Counted from the stretch's first letter, positions 24,767 through 34,162 are shown. The stretch: 64,000 nt of DNA from Streptomyces sp. NBC_01267 (GCF_036241575.1 NZ_CP108455.1:2122501-2186500), one strand, 5' to 3'. Numbers and translations are program-made. Notes: a model not told the origin generated them from the sequence alone.

Positions 24767-25276
24767 TCAGGCGGGTGCCACGAAGCAGGCCGCGTCAAAG
24801 CGCTCGCCGGCAAAGGTGTGCACCGTCTCGCCGAATCGCTGCCAGCCGAGACGCTCGTACAAGCGGATCGCCGCGGCATCCTTCGCCAACACCTCAAGAA
24901 CCAAGCGCAGTTCGTTCGCTCTGGCGTAGGACACTGCTGCGTCCACGAGGTGCTTCCCAGCGGAGCCCTTGCGTGCACCGCTGGCGACGAAAAGCCTTGC
25001 GAGTACAGCGACCTGCGAAGAGTTGGCACCGCTCTCCTCGCTCCAGAGGCGCGCAACCTCGTCCCCTGACTGCGGACTGTTGACTGCGACGTGCCCCACC
25101 ACATGCCCATCCGACTCAGCAACCCACGCCGCCAGAAGGCCGCCGGGAGAGAGCCACCCCTGAGGGTCCTCCACGCCTTCCACGGGATAGCCATCGGATT
25201 CGTGCACCGCGGTCAAAACCTCTGCGGCTTCGGCAAGGTCGCGGGCTTCGCGCCGACGAATCACAGGCTTCTGCAT
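24767..25276 (-). CDS. GNAT family N-acetyltransferase (element gene)
   Basis: A 169-aa acetyltransferase: GHVVGHVAVNSP strand, VAVLARLFVASGARKGSAGKHLVDAAVSYA (the acetyl-CoA pyrophosphate loop R-x-x-GSAGK), LEVLAKDAAAIRLYERLGW and a short end. It sits 21 nt downstream of the GntR repressor gene on the same strand and is probably cotranscribed with it. AICEs often carry a GNAT next to the KorSA-like gene; whether it acetylates a protein of the element or a small molecule is unknown. Lower GC than the chromosome, like its neighbour. Confidence 0.85.
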   Translation of the reverse strand: MQKPVIRRREARDLAEAAEVLTAVHESDGYPVEGVEDPQGWLSPGGLLAAWVAESDGHVVGHVAVNSPQSGDEVARLWSEESGANSSQVAVLARLFVASGARKGSAGKHLVDAAVSYARANELRLVLEVLAKDAAAIRLYERLGWQRFGETVHTFAGERFDAACFVAPA

Positions 25277-25297
25277 GATGACCTTTCCGCCCTCTTC

Positions 25298-26071
25298 TTA
25301 CTCAACCGGAAGTTCATAGAGCAGACCGGTTTGGTCAGCCCGGTGCACGTATCTGGACACTTCAAACGGCTTCAGGTCCTGGTCGAGGCTGGTGTGCAGC
25401 ACTTCAAGGATCGGAACGCCCGGCAGAAGTTGGAGAATCGCGGCTTCCTCCGGCGAGGGCATCCGGGCGCTGATCTCATCACGCACCCGCGTCATGACAT
25501 GCCCTAGCTCCTCAAGCCGCCCGTAGATCCCGTCTTTGCCGGTCTTGGGCTGCATGAGAAGCGTGTCCTTCGCTTCGTCCCAGCGCAGGTAGGTCGAGAC
25601 GATCTGCACGGGTTCGTCATCTGCGAAGTAGTGATTCTCCCGGTGCACAACGCTCTGCTCATCGGCCGGCACGCCGAGACGCTCCGCTACGTCGAGGGGA
25701 GGAACCTCGCGGGCGATGGACGGGACTTCGATCCTCGGTGTCTTGCCCTGGCGCTTGGCTTCGAGCCTGAACGGTGTCAGCCCGGTCTCGCGATTCTTGA
25801 TCGAGTAGCGATCGCTACCGAACCTGAACAGCCTCCGCGGTTCCCGAACGAACACGCCTCGCCCGTGCTTGGCGGTGACGAGACCCTGTTCGGCAAGCAA
25901 GCGGACGGCCTCGCGTGCCGTATTGCGCGCCGCCCCATACCTCTCCGCCAGCACGCGTTCCGAAGGCAACTTCTCCCCGACCGGGATCTCGCCGGCGTGG
26001 ATCTGCCGACGTAGTTCCTCTGCGATGCGTCTGCTCGCTGGCTGCTGAGTAGGGGACTCGGACGGGGTCAT
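25298..26071 (-). CDS. KorSA-like GntR/HutC-family repressor
   Basis: A 257-aa regulator. The N-terminal winged helix (residues about 12-80: RIAEELRRQIHAGEIPVGEKLPSERVLAERYGAARNTAREAVRLLAEQGLVTAKHGRGVFV) is canonical GntR. The C-terminal UTRA ligand-binding domain (RIEVPSIAREVPP, VQIVSTYLRWDEA, GVPILEVLHTSLD, FEVSRYVHRADQTGLLYEL) is of the HutC type. Position and divergence from the transfer block match KorSA of pSAM2, which represses transfer/replication genes and its own gene. Three palindromic sites lie just upstream. An effector is unknown. Confidence 0.9.
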   Translation of the reverse strand: MTPSESPTQQPASRRIAEELRRQIHAGEIPVGEKLPSERVLAERYGAARNTAREAVRLLAEQGLVTAKHGRGVFVREPRRLFRFGSDRYSIKNRETGLTPFRLEAKRQGKTPRIEVPSIAREVPPLDVAERLGVPADEQSVVHRENHYFADDEPVQIVSTYLRWDEAKDTLLMQPKTGKDGIYGRLEELGHVMTRVRDEISARMPSPEEAAILQLLPGVPILEVLHTSLDQDLKPFEVSRYVHRADQTGLLYELPVE

Positions 26072-26086
26072 AGGAGCAGCGTAGCA

Positions 26087-26165
26087 ACTGGCTCAAGCCA
26101 GAAGCTTGACGACGCTCGCAGCACATGCTCAACTGGCTTAAGCCAGTAAGTGGCTCAAGCCAGTT
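26087..26165. promoter_or_regulatory. three KorSA-type operators (CTGGCT-N-AAGCCAG)
   Basis: Three near-identical palindromes lie in the divergent promoter region: ACTGGCTCAAGCCAG (26087-26101), ACTGGCTTAAGCCAGT (26132-26147) and TGGCTCAAGCCA with CAGTT (26151-26165). The last two are only 3 bp apart. GntR-family dimers bind such dyads, so the repressor probably shuts its own promoter and that of the transfer/replication operon cooperatively. Confidence 0.8.
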
Positions 26166-26211
26166 GGGGTTGGCGATTCTGATGCTGCCCCGGTGCGACT
26201 AGGAGACTGCT

Positions 26212-26541
26212 ATGCCGTCGTTCAAGATCGATGTTTCGACCGCTGTCGTGTTCGTCGCGACGCCTCCGACTCCGAAGCTCGTGAGTAAGCAGACCGGTGA
26301 GATCGCGATGGACCGGGAGACCGGTGCCCCGCTCGCGACCGTGGGCCTGCTGATCTCGGACGACGGGGAGGGGAACCTCTACCAGGTGACGGTCCCGAGC
26401 ACGGGTGTTCCGGAGAGCCTGACGCCGGGTACGCCGGTCACGGTGATCGGGCTCAAGGCACGGGACTGGGAGAACACGTTCAACGGCCAGACCCGGCACG
26501 GGATCAGCTTCCGCGCGGTAGCGATCACGGCGGGTGCCTGA
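26212..26541 (+). CDS. SCO3933-like AICE regulatory/accessory protein
   Basis: A 109-aa soluble protein (FKIDVSTAVVFVATPPTPKLVSKQTGEIAMDRETGAPLATVGLLISDDGEGNLYQVTVP, ending GLKARDWENTFNGQTRHGISFRAVAI). It resembles the small conserved protein encoded between the KorSA-like repressor and the FtsK-like translocase in many AICEs (SCO3933-like). The beta-rich pattern suggests an OB-like or single-strand-binding fold, but this is a guess. AGGAGA precedes the ATG. It is the first gene of the KorSA-controlled operon, 2 nt from traB. Confidence 0.75.
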   Translation: MPSFKIDVSTAVVFVATPPTPKLVSKQTGEIAMDRETGAPLATVGLLISDDGEGNLYQVTVPSTGVPESLTPGTPVTVIGLKARDWENTFNGQTRHGISFRAVAITAGA

Positions 26542-26543
26542 CC

Positions 26544-27893
26544 ATGCCGGACCTGACCCTGATGATCGAGGCGGCCGGGGCCTTATCGGCTGCCGGCGGC
26601 CTCGGTTACGCGAAGGCTCGCGCCCCGCGGGTGTTCTGGTCGCTGGTCGGCTTGCCGGTCGCTCGGGTTCGGTTCGCGGCTACGTACCGCTCGACGATGG
26701 ATGTGTGTGGGCTGACGGTTCAGCCGTCCAGGCTCCGGGCGTTCATGGTCCGCAACGTGGCCCGCCGCCAGGACGTCCAGCCGGTACCCCCGAAGGTTCG
26801 CCGGGTCCGTGGTTCCTCGACCGGGATGCGGGCGATACTCCGCCTTCCGGCCGGCCTGGAGCCCGCGGACGTGGCTGCGGCCTCGGAACGGCTGCGGCAC
26901 GCCTGGGGCGTCCACTCCGTGCACGTCGTGGAGGTCAAGCCCGGCTTCGTTGAACTCCGCATGACCGGGTACGACGTGCTACGCCGGGTGAAGATGCCGC
27001 GCCGACTGCCCCGCAAACTGTCCGGCCCGATGGTGGTGCCGGTGGCGTTGCGGGAGGACGGCACGGCGTTCGTCCGGGACTACAAGAAGATCCCGCACGG
27101 CCTGACCCTGGGCGCGAATCAGTCGGGCAAGTCGATGTTCCAGCGCAACCTGATCACCGGACTGGCGAAACTCCCGGTCGGTCTGATCGGGATCGACTGC
27201 AAGCGCGGTGTGGAACAGCGGGGCTACGCACCCCGCCTCTCCGCCCTCGCCACCACCCCGGATGAAGCCTCCAGCCTGCTGGAAGTACTCGTGCGGGAGA
27301 TGGAAGAGCGCTTCGACACCCTGAGCGCCCACGGCGTATCCGACCTCTGGGACCTGCCCACCAAGCTCCGCCCGGTGCCGCTGGTCGTCCTGGTCGACGA
27401 GGTGGCCGAACTGTTCCTGACCGCGGTCAAGAAGGACGAGGAACGGCGCGATCAGATGGTGATGCGCCTGGTCCGTCTCGCGCAGATGGCCCGCGCGGTC
27501 GGCATCTATCTGGAGGTCTGCGGGCAGCGCTTCGGCTCCGAACTCGGCAAGGGCGCCACCATGCTCCGCGCCCAGCTCACCGGCCGTGTCGTGCACCGCG
27601 TCAACGACAAGCAGACCGCCGATATGGGTCTGGGCGACATCGCCCCGGACGCGGTCCTCGCCGTGACCACCATTCCGCCGGACCGTCCCGGTGTCGCGGT
27701 GGCCGGCGATGCCTCCGGGGGCTGGTCCCGCATCCGCACCCCCGAAATGACCGCTGCTGAAGCGGTCGCGATCTGCCGGGAGTACGCGCACATGACCCCG
27801 GACATCGAAGCGCTGGCCCCGTTCCGCCCGGTCGTCCGCACCACCCCGGCCCCGGCTTCGCCGCTGGCCAAGCCGGCCCCGGTTACCTCGTAG
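26544..27893 (+). CDS. TraB/TraSA-type FtsK/SpoIIIE DNA translocase
   Basis: A 449-aa conjugation ATPase. Walker A is GANQSGKS (residues 190-197); Walker B is LVVLVDE (about 280-286), followed by RLVRLAQMARAVGIYLEVCGQR, the arginine-finger region of FtsK pumps. One or two weak hydrophobic stretches near the N-terminus may anchor it. TraB forms a hexameric pore that moves double-stranded DNA between mycelia after binding 8-bp clt repeats. Codon 14 is TTA (26583-26585), a bldA-dependent leucine codon that is rare in Streptomyces. The final domain should contain the DNA-binding winged helix, but it is short here. Confidence 0.9.
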   Translation: MPDLTLMIEAAGALSAAGGLGYAKARAPRVFWSLVGLPVARVRFAATYRSTMDVCGLTVQPSRLRAFMVRNVARRQDVQPVPPKVRRVRGSSTGMRAILRLPAGLEPADVAAASERLRHAWGVHSVHVVEVKPGFVELRMTGYDVLRRVKMPRRLPRKLSGPMVVPVALREDGTAFVRDYKKIPHGLTLGANQSGKSMFQRNLITGLAKLPVGLIGIDCKRGVEQRGYAPRLSALATTPDEASSLLEVLVREMEERFDTLSAHGVSDLWDLPTKLRPVPLVVLVDEVAELFLTAVKKDEERRDQMVMRLVRLAQMARAVGIYLEVCGQRFGSELGKGATMLRAQLTGRVVHRVNDKQTADMGLGDIAPDAVLAVTTIPPDRPGVAVAGDASGGWSRIRTPEMTAAEAVAICREYAHMTPDIEALAPFRPVVRTTPAPASPLAKPAPVTS

Positions 27894-27977
27894 CACCCCC
27901 GCACCTTCCCGGTTGGCGTGACCTCTCGCGCCAGGTCCCTACCCCGCCCATGCCCGGAACCGAAAGGAACCACCGCC

Positions 27978-28163
27978 ATGGCCACCACGAAACGGACCAC
28001 CAAACCCCCGCCGCCCGCGGCCGAGCCGGCGCCCTGCACGCCGTGCGGTGGGACCGGAAACGTCCCGACCACGGTCCGCGTTGGGCGCAAGCGCCGCCCG
28101 GTCGGCCAGCAGGACGGCCTTTGCCTCAACTGCCTCGGCTCCGGCGCCGACCCCGACGCCTGA
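27978..28163 (+). CDS. small double CxxCxGxG zinc-finger-like protein
   Basis: A 61-aa basic protein (MATTKRTTKPP start) with CTPCGGTG and CLNCLGSG, two copies of the CxxCxGxG zinc-binding motif known from DnaJ, separated by a basic VRVGRKRRP strand. GAAAGGAA lies ahead of the ATG. It may be a single-finger nucleic-acid or protein-binding factor of the transfer module. A second such protein is encoded at 29770, so the element carries two. Confidence 0.7.
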   Translation: MATTKRTTKPPPPAAEPAPCTPCGGTGNVPTTVRVGRKRRPVGQQDGLCLNCLGSGADPDA

Positions 28164-28244
28164 CCTCTCCCTACTCCGGGTGCCGGGCGGTGAACCCCAT
28201 ATCCCGCCCGGCCCCGGCACCACCACAGATTGGAGGTGAACCCG

Positions 28245-28937
28245 ATGTTCCGAACCATTCGACTGGATGCCGTGCTGGTCCAGGCCGTGATCGCCGGTGC
28301 GCTGTCGTTCTCGCACTTGCATGACCTGGCCGAAGCTGCCGGACAGGACGGCTGGAAAGCCTGGGCCTACCCGATCAGCGTGGACCTGCTCCTGGTCGCC
28401 GCCTGGCGCCGGATGCGCGCCCACGCCGACAACCGCCCCGCCTGGGTCTGGTTCGTCATCGCGCTCACCGCGTCCCTCGGCGCGAACATCGCGACCGCCG
28501 GAATGCTCGACCTCGGCGACGTCCCGCCCTGGCTCCGCATCCTCGTTGCCGGCTGGCCCGCCCTCGCCTTCCTCGGCGGAACACTCCTCGCCCACACCCC
28601 CGCACCGGCACCGACCGAGACCGAACCGGCTCCGATCGCTGCACCGCTGCCCGCCCCGGACCCCGCACCGGCGGCCCCGGACGTCACGGTCCAGCGGGCC
28701 CCCGAACCGGCCCCGGATCCTGCGCCCGAACTCCCGCCCGCACCGGCACCGGCACCTGTTGCGGCTCCTACGTCTGCCGCGGCGGTTGCTGTTCCTCCGG
28801 CGCTGCTCGATCACGCCCGGAAGGTCGCCGACACCCACCACGCCACGACCGGCCACCGGATCACCGCCGAGACCCTGCGCGCCCGCCTCGGTGTCCCCGC
28901 CCCGCTCGCCGACGCGATCACTGCCCAACTCGCCTGA
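28245..28937 (+). CDS. DUF2637/SpdB-like membrane protein with Pro-Ala linker and C-terminal helical domain
   Basis: A 230-aa protein. Residues about 1-115 have three to four membrane segments (LDAVLVQAVIAGALSFSHLHDLA, WAYPISVDLLLVAAW, WVWFVIALTASLGANIATA, WLRILVAGWPALAFLGGTLLA), as in DUF2637/Spd proteins involved in plasmid spread. A Pro/Ala/Glu-rich linker (about 118-185) leads to a small helical domain (LLDHARKVADTHHATTGHRITAETLRARLGVPAPLADAI) that looks like the winged-helix tail of actinobacterial spreading proteins. GGAGGT lies 7 nt before ATG 28245. It probably helps TraB distribute the element between septal compartments. Confidence 0.8.
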   Translation: MFRTIRLDAVLVQAVIAGALSFSHLHDLAEAAGQDGWKAWAYPISVDLLLVAAWRRMRAHADNRPAWVWFVIALTASLGANIATAGMLDLGDVPPWLRILVAGWPALAFLGGTLLAHTPAPAPTETEPAPIAAPLPAPDPAPAAPDVTVQRAPEPAPDPAPELPPAPAPAPVAAPTSAAAVAVPPALLDHARKVADTHHATTGHRITAETLRARLGVPAPLADAITAQLA

Positions 28938-28956
28938 TCAGAAAGGAGCTCAGCTC

Positions 28957-29142
28957 ATGGCCCTGTTCAACTTCAACCGCCCCGCCGACTACGTCGCCGC
29001 CGCTCGGGAGATGGCCGACGCCGGCCGCCCGACCCTCGCCCGACTGCTCGCCGAGGAAGCGGCCGACCGCACCACGGACCCGGCCGAAGCCGCCCGAATC
29101 CTGAACGAGTTCCCCGGCAACAGCCTCCACCAGGAGGACTGA
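28957..29142 (+). CDS. small conserved AICE protein
   Basis: A 61-aa acidic, helical protein (FNFNRPADYVAAAREMADAGRPTLARLLAEEAADRTTDPAEAARILNEF). AGGAG precedes the ATG, and the stop is 2 nt before the next start. Not recognised as a named family; its size, operon position and amphipathic helices suggest an Spd-like accessory of intramycelial spread or a regulator. Real coding is supported by the ribosome site, tight spacing and codon use. Confidence 0.65.
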   Translation: MALFNFNRPADYVAAAREMADAGRPTLARLLAEEAADRTTDPAEAARILNEFPGNSLHQED

Positions 29143-29144
29143 TC

Positions 29145-29333
29145 ATGCCGCGTCCGAACCGCTTCACCAACGTGATCCGCATCGGCCCCGTACAGGTCGG
29201 CACCCACTACGACGGCCGCGGCCGGACCAAGCACACCGCCGCCTGCACCGCCCCCGGCTGCAACTTCTCCGCCGACTACCACGGCCGCGCCGCCGCCGAA
29301 CTCGCCGCCCGCACCCACCGCTGCAACGCCTGA
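29145..29333 (+). CDS. mobile element transfer protein (SpdA-like)
   Basis: A 62-aa protein, MPRPNRFTNVIRIGPVQVGT then GRGRTKHTAACTAPGCNFSADYHGRAAAELAARTHRC. It matches the small transfer-associated proteins encoded in many AICEs. Three Cys and two His in C-x4-C...H-x-C spacing could bind zinc. AGGAGG is upstream, overlapping the preceding gene's end. Thought to assist spreading of the element in the recipient mycelium. Confidence 0.7.
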   Translation: MPRPNRFTNVIRIGPVQVGTHYDGRGRTKHTAACTAPGCNFSADYHGRAAAELAARTHRCNA

Positions 29334-29345
29334 GAGGAGCAAGAC

Positions 29346-29678
29346 ATGTTCACCCCGAAGTACCCGACCCCGGACACCCCGCCCACCGCGGCAACGTCCC
29401 TCGTCCCGCCGCTCACCGGCCTCGTGCACCCTCCGGCCTGCGACTGCCACCACACCCCCGTCACCACCGCCCCGGCCCCGGCGCCCGTCCCGGTGACCCG
29501 GTCCGCGGTGCAGCTCACCCCCGGAACCCTCGCCGTTGCCGTCGCCGGCGGAACGGCCGTGGTCCTGGTCGTGGGGGCGGTCCTGGTCTCGATGCTCCTC
29601 GCGGTCGCGATCACCGCCGCATCCGTCGCGATCTGCGCGGTCGTCCTGCGCTCCCTGCTCAACAACCACCAGCGCTAA
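29346..29678 (+). CDS. SpdD-like membrane protein
   Basis: A 110-aa protein. The N-terminal half is Pro/Thr-rich with a CDCHH patch (PPACDCHHTPV); the C-terminal half holds two adjacent membrane helices (LAVAVAGGTAVVLVVGAVLVSMLL and AVAITAASVAICAVVLRSLL). Spread-related proteins (SpdD/SpdB2) of pSAM2 and pIJ101 have this form and interact with TraB at septa. GAGGAG lies ahead of the ATG. Same operon, 12 nt after the previous stop. Confidence 0.75.
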   Translation: MFTPKYPTPDTPPTAATSLVPPLTGLVHPPACDCHHTPVTTAPAPAPVPVTRSAVQLTPGTLAVAVAGGTAVVLVVGAVLVSMLLAVAITAASVAICAVVLRSLLNNHQR

Positions 29679-29769
29679 CAGCCCCCGGGGCGGCCTCAAC
29701 CGCCAAGTTTCCGCCGCCCCGGGCGCCCAACCCATTCCAGATCCAAGGACCCGAAAGGGAGATCCCATC

Positions 29770-29952
29770 ATGCCCGAGAACACGCTGCCCCGGCCGATCT
29801 GTGCCCACTGCGACGGCTTCCCCACCGTCGCCATCACCACCGGCCAGACCACGCCGGACGGCCACCGCGAGACGGTCACCGCGACCTGCCACCCCTGCAA
29901 CGGCACCGGCCACACCGCCCCCGCCCGCGCCTACGCCCGCGCCGGGAGGTGA
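29770..29952 (+). CDS. small CxxC...CxxCxGxG protein
   Basis: A 60-aa protein with CAHCDGFP near the N-terminus and CHPCNGTGH in the C-terminal half, a likely single zinc site, followed by a basic tail (ARAYARAGR). GGGAGA is upstream of the ATG. Paralogous in design to the protein at 27978-28163. It may bind DNA or a partner in the transfer/replication apparatus. Its stop is followed directly by the ribosome site of the next gene. Confidence 0.65.
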   Translation: MPENTLPRPICAHCDGFPTVAITTGQTTPDGHRETVTATCHPCNGTGHTAPARAYARAGR

Positions 29953-29957
29953 CCGCC

Positions 29958-30155
29958 GTGTCCGACCTGACCCCGACCGCGGACCGCCCCGGCCTGCACG
30001 TCAGCAAGCCGTCCCCCAACGCCCCCGCCACCGGGTCCGCCGTGTGCCACTGCGGCGCCTCGGCCACCGCGACCGGTGACGCGCAGGTCCGGGCACTGGT
30101 GGAGGGCTACACCGCCAACCACGGACCTGCCCACGCCAAGGGGGGCAAGCGATGA
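29958..30155 (+). CDS. small hypothetical AICE protein
   Basis: A 65-aa protein from GTG 29958 (GGGAGG 8 nt upstream): SDLTPTADRPGLHVSKPSPN, then VCHCGASATATGDAQVRALVEGYTANHGPAHA. The CHC and paired His residues may bind a metal. The stop overlaps the start of the methyltransferase gene by four bases (ATGA), indicating translational coupling. No family name recognised. Confidence 0.62.
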   Translation: MSDLTPTADRPGLHVSKPSPNAPATGSAVCHCGASATATGDAQVRALVEGYTANHGPAHAKGGKR

Positions 30156-31263
30156 ACACCACGCTCCCTGTCCTGGACCTCTTCGCCGGCCCCGGCGGCT
30201 GGTCGGAAGGACTACGTGGCCTCGGCCTACAGGATGTCGGTATCGAGATCGACCCGGCGGCCTGCGCCACCCGCGCTGCGGCCGGACACCGCACGATCCG
30301 CGCCGATGTCGCCACCTACCCCACCGCACCGCTGCGCAGGAAAGTCTCAGGACTGATCGCCTCCCCGCCCTGCCAGACCTTCAGCACCGCCGGACTGCGC
30401 GCCGGAAACGACGACATGGACCTGTGCCACCAGGCCCTAGACGACATCAGCCGTGGGAACGACACCCGCGCGGCCGTACGCGCCACCTGCGCAGACCCGC
30501 GCTCCCTCCTTGTCGTCGAGCCGCTGCGCTTCGCCCTCGACCTGCGTCCCGCGTGGATCGCTCTGGAAGAAGTCCCGGCCGTGGTGCCCCTGTTCGAGCA
30601 CACCGCCCACCTCCTGCAAAAGATCGGCTACTCGACGTGGGTCGGTGTCCTCAACGCCGCTGACTTCGGCCTGGCCCAGACCCGCCGCCGTGCCTTCCTG
30701 CTCGCCTCCCGCACCCGGCCGGCCTTCTCTCCGGAGCCCACGCACACCGAAGTACCGCAGTGGGACCTGTTCGGCGTGTGCTTGGACCCGTGGGTGTCCA
30801 TGGCCGACGCACTGGTTCTGCCGCCCGGGATCAAGGTCAACACCCGAGGCGACCGCCCCACGGACAAGAAGGGCCGAACAGCCGGAGGCAACGAATTCTC
30901 GGCCGACGGCCCGAGCAACGCGCTCACCGGTCGTGCCCGCTCCTGGAAACTCCGCTCCGGGCAGAGCTGGAAGCTGCCCGCCGGTCGGTCCGCCGGCGGT
31001 GACGTTGGACGGTTCGAGCGCGCGATCAGCGAGCCGTCTTTCACCATCACCGGCTCTGCGAACCGATGCAAGTGGGTGCAGGACGGAGTCGAGGAGCGCA
31101 ACCTCGCGCTGGCGGAAGCAGCGACTCTCCAGTCCTTCCCGGCCACCTACCCGTGGGCCGGCTCCCGCACCAAGCAGTTCGAGCAGATCGGCAACGCCGT
31201 TCCGCCCTTGCTCGCCACCGCCGCCCTTCGCCCCCTGCTCCCTGCCGTGCTGGAGGTCGCCGC

Positions 31264-31267
<4 letters not shown>
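30152..31267 (+). CDS. DNA (cytosine-5-)-methyltransferase (element gene)
   Basis: A 371-aa C5 methyltransferase. Motif I is DLFAGPGGWS (residues 9-18), motif IV is SPPCQTFS with catalytic Cys74, motif VI is ALEEVPAV (E-E-V in place of the usual E-N-V), motif VIII is QTRRRAFLL, and motif X is GNAVPPLLA. The target-recognition region lies around residues 215-310. It overlaps the previous gene and the repSA gene by four bases each, so it belongs to the replication block and is not loose cargo. It may mark element DNA against host restriction, or pair with the element's HNH nuclease. Confidence 0.9.
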
Positions 31268-32672
<1,405 letters not shown>

Positions 32673-32676
<4 letters not shown>

Positions 32677-32861
32677 CCACCGCCACCGCCGAACTGCTCA
32701 CCGTGCCTGAGGTCATGGCGCGGCTCAAGCTCGGGCGCTCCACGGTCTACGACCTGATCCGCTCGCGCCGGCTGACCTCGATCACCATCGGCCGGTGCCG
32801 CCGCATCCCCGCCGACGCCGTACGGGACTTCATCGTCAACGAGATCGAAGAGGCCGCCTGA
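32673..32861 (+). CDS. xis: excisionase (Xis), helix-turn-helix type
   Basis: A 62-aa MerR/HTH_17-like DNA-binding protein: LLTVPEVMARLKLGRSTVYDLIRSRRLTSITIGRCRRIPADAVRDFIV. This is the usual form of AICE excisionases, which bend the att arms so that integrase excises the element. The ATG overlaps the repSA stop by four bases and its own stop overlaps the int start by one (TGATG), so RepSA, Xis and Int are translationally coupled. Confidence 0.9.
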
Positions 32862-34030
32862 TGACCACTCAGCGCAAGCGCAACCCCAACGGCGCCGGCA
32901 CTATCACCAAGCGCAAGGACGGCCGCTTCCAAGCTGCGGTCTACGTGCTCCAGCCGGACGGCACCCGCGCCCGCAAGTTCGCCTACGGCAAGACCTGGGC
33001 CGAGTGCGACACCAAGCGCCGTGACCTGCTCGCCAAGGTGGACCAGGGCGTCCCCGTGCCGACGCGTTCGGCCAAGCTCTCCGAGTGGCTGCCGTACTGG
33101 CTGGAGAACATCATCAAGCCGCGCCGCAAGCGCACGACTTACGCGAAGTACGAGACGCACATCCGCCTCTACCTCGTGCCCTTGCTCGGCTCGAAGCGCC
33201 TCGAATCGTTGAGCGTCGCGGATGTCCGACGCTTCCTCGTCCGCCTGGAGCAGCAGACCACCGCGGCAACCGCCAAGGAATCCCACCGCGTCCTACGCAC
33301 CGCCCTGACCGCTGCCTGCCGCGAAGAACTGGTCATGCGGAACGTGGCCACCCTGGTGGAGCCTCCGTCCGCCACACCCCGGGATCTGTCGCCTTGGTCG
33401 CTCGACGAGACCCTGTCCTTCCTCACCGCCGCCCGGAAGGACCCGCTCTATGCGGCCTTCGTCCTCGCCATCGCGCTCGGCTTCCGTCGCGGGGAAATCG
33501 TCGGCCTGCGGTGGGAGAACGTCGACCTCGACAAGCGGGAGATCCGGGTCCGTACCCAGCGGCAGCGTGTCCGCGGTGAGGCGTACGAAGACGATCCCAA
33601 GGGGCGCCGTAGGAAGCAGACACTCCCCCTGCCCGCCCTCTGCGTCGCCCCGCTCCGCTGGGAACGGCTGCGCCAGGCCGCCACGCGTGAGGTTGCTGGC
33701 GATAAGTGGGAGGAGACCGGCTACGTCTTCACCACCCGCACCGGCCGGCCGATCGAACCGCGCAACCTGTACCGCTCGTTCACACGGGTCGCCGGAACCG
33801 CCGGGCTCCGCGTCATCCGGCTGCACGATGCCCGACACGGCTGCGCAACGCTGCTGACCGCCGCTGGCGTCCCGCCCCGCGTCGTGATGGAGATCCTCGG
33901 GCACAGTCAGATCGCGGTCACGATGAACATCTACGCCCACGTCGTTCAGGACACGCAGCGCGAGGCCGTGAGTCACCTGGACCGCATGCTGAAGCGGCAG
34001 GTCCCGACCGTGGGTGACCGCGCCCGTTGA
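32861..34030 (+). CDS. int: tyrosine site-specific integrase
   Basis: A 389-aa tyrosine recombinase. An N-terminal arm-binding part (GAGTITKRKDGRFQAAVYV) precedes the SAM-like core-binding domain (about 70-170) and the catalytic domain, with Arg209 in GFRRGEI, His322-x-x-Arg325 in LHDARHG, His348 in LGHSQ and the nucleophile Tyr358 in NIYAHV. All catalytic residues are intact. It recombines attP with the 3' end of tRNA-Val. The stop lies inside the 23-bp arm repeat next to attR. Confidence 0.95.
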   Translation: MTTQRKRNPNGAGTITKRKDGRFQAAVYVLQPDGTRARKFAYGKTWAECDTKRRDLLAKVDQGVPVPTRSAKLSEWLPYWLENIIKPRRKRTTYAKYETHIRLYLVPLLGSKRLESLSVADVRRFLVRLEQQTTAATAKESHRVLRTALTAACREELVMRNVATLVEPPSATPRDLSPWSLDETLSFLTAARKDPLYAAFVLAIALGFRRGEIVGLRWENVDLDKREIRVRTQRQRVRGEAYEDDPKGRRRKQTLPLPALCVAPLRWERLRQAATREVAGDKWEETGYVFTTRTGRPIEPRNLYRSFTRVAGTAGLRVIRLHDARHGCATLLTAAGVPPRVVMEILGHSQIAVTMNIYAHVVQDTQREAVSHLDRMLKRQVPTVGDRAR

Positions 34031-34048
34031 TGTCAGAAGTGGATGTCA
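34026..34048. repeat. putative arm-type integrase-binding repeat, right arm
   Basis: GTTGATGTCAG-A-AGTGGATGTCA, 22 of 23 bases identical to 23181-23203. It overlaps the int stop codon and ends 38 bp before the attR core, so the two copies would flank the core asymmetrically in attP. Confidence 0.55.
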
Positions 34049-34081
34049 AAGGCCCCCAACCATGATCGGTTGGGGGCCTTT
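34048..34081. terminator. terminator between int and tRNA-Val
   Basis: AAAGGCCCCCAAC (34048-34060) and GTTGGGGGCCTTT (34069-34081) pair perfectly around an 8-nt loop, with T-tracts on both strands. It can stop int transcripts from the left and tRNA-Val transcripts from the right, replacing the host terminator displaced to 22999-23038. Confidence 0.85.
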
Positions 34082-34086
34082 GCACT

Positions 34087-34132
34087 GGTGGGCGCGGACG
34101 GTTTCGAACCGCCGACATCTGCTTTGTAAGAG
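34087..34132 (-). repeat. attR (46-bp direct repeat inside tRNA-Val)
   Basis: Identical to 23051-23096 and covers the 3' two-thirds of tRNA-Val up to the anticodon. The tRNA remains complete because the element supplies the 3' part. Confidence 0.93.
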
Positions 34133-34162
34133 CAGCGCTCTACCCCTGAGCTACGCACCCGT
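34088..34162 (-). tRNA. tRNA-Val (anticodon UAC)
   Basis: On the minus strand: acceptor GGGTGCG pairs with CGCGCCC, D-arm GCTCAGGGGTAGAGC, anticodon arm CTGCT-CTTACAA-AGCAG with anticodon TAC, T-arm GGCGG-TTCGAAA-CCGTC, and encoded CCA (34088-34090). The full cloverleaf is intact despite integration. It decodes GUA/GUG valine codons and is the attB target of the element. Confidence 0.95.

Noticed and set aside
34088..34162. tRNA-Thr reading with anticodon TGT
   Set aside because: TGT appears on the plus strand only; folding the minus strand gives loop CTTACAA with anticodon TAC, valine.
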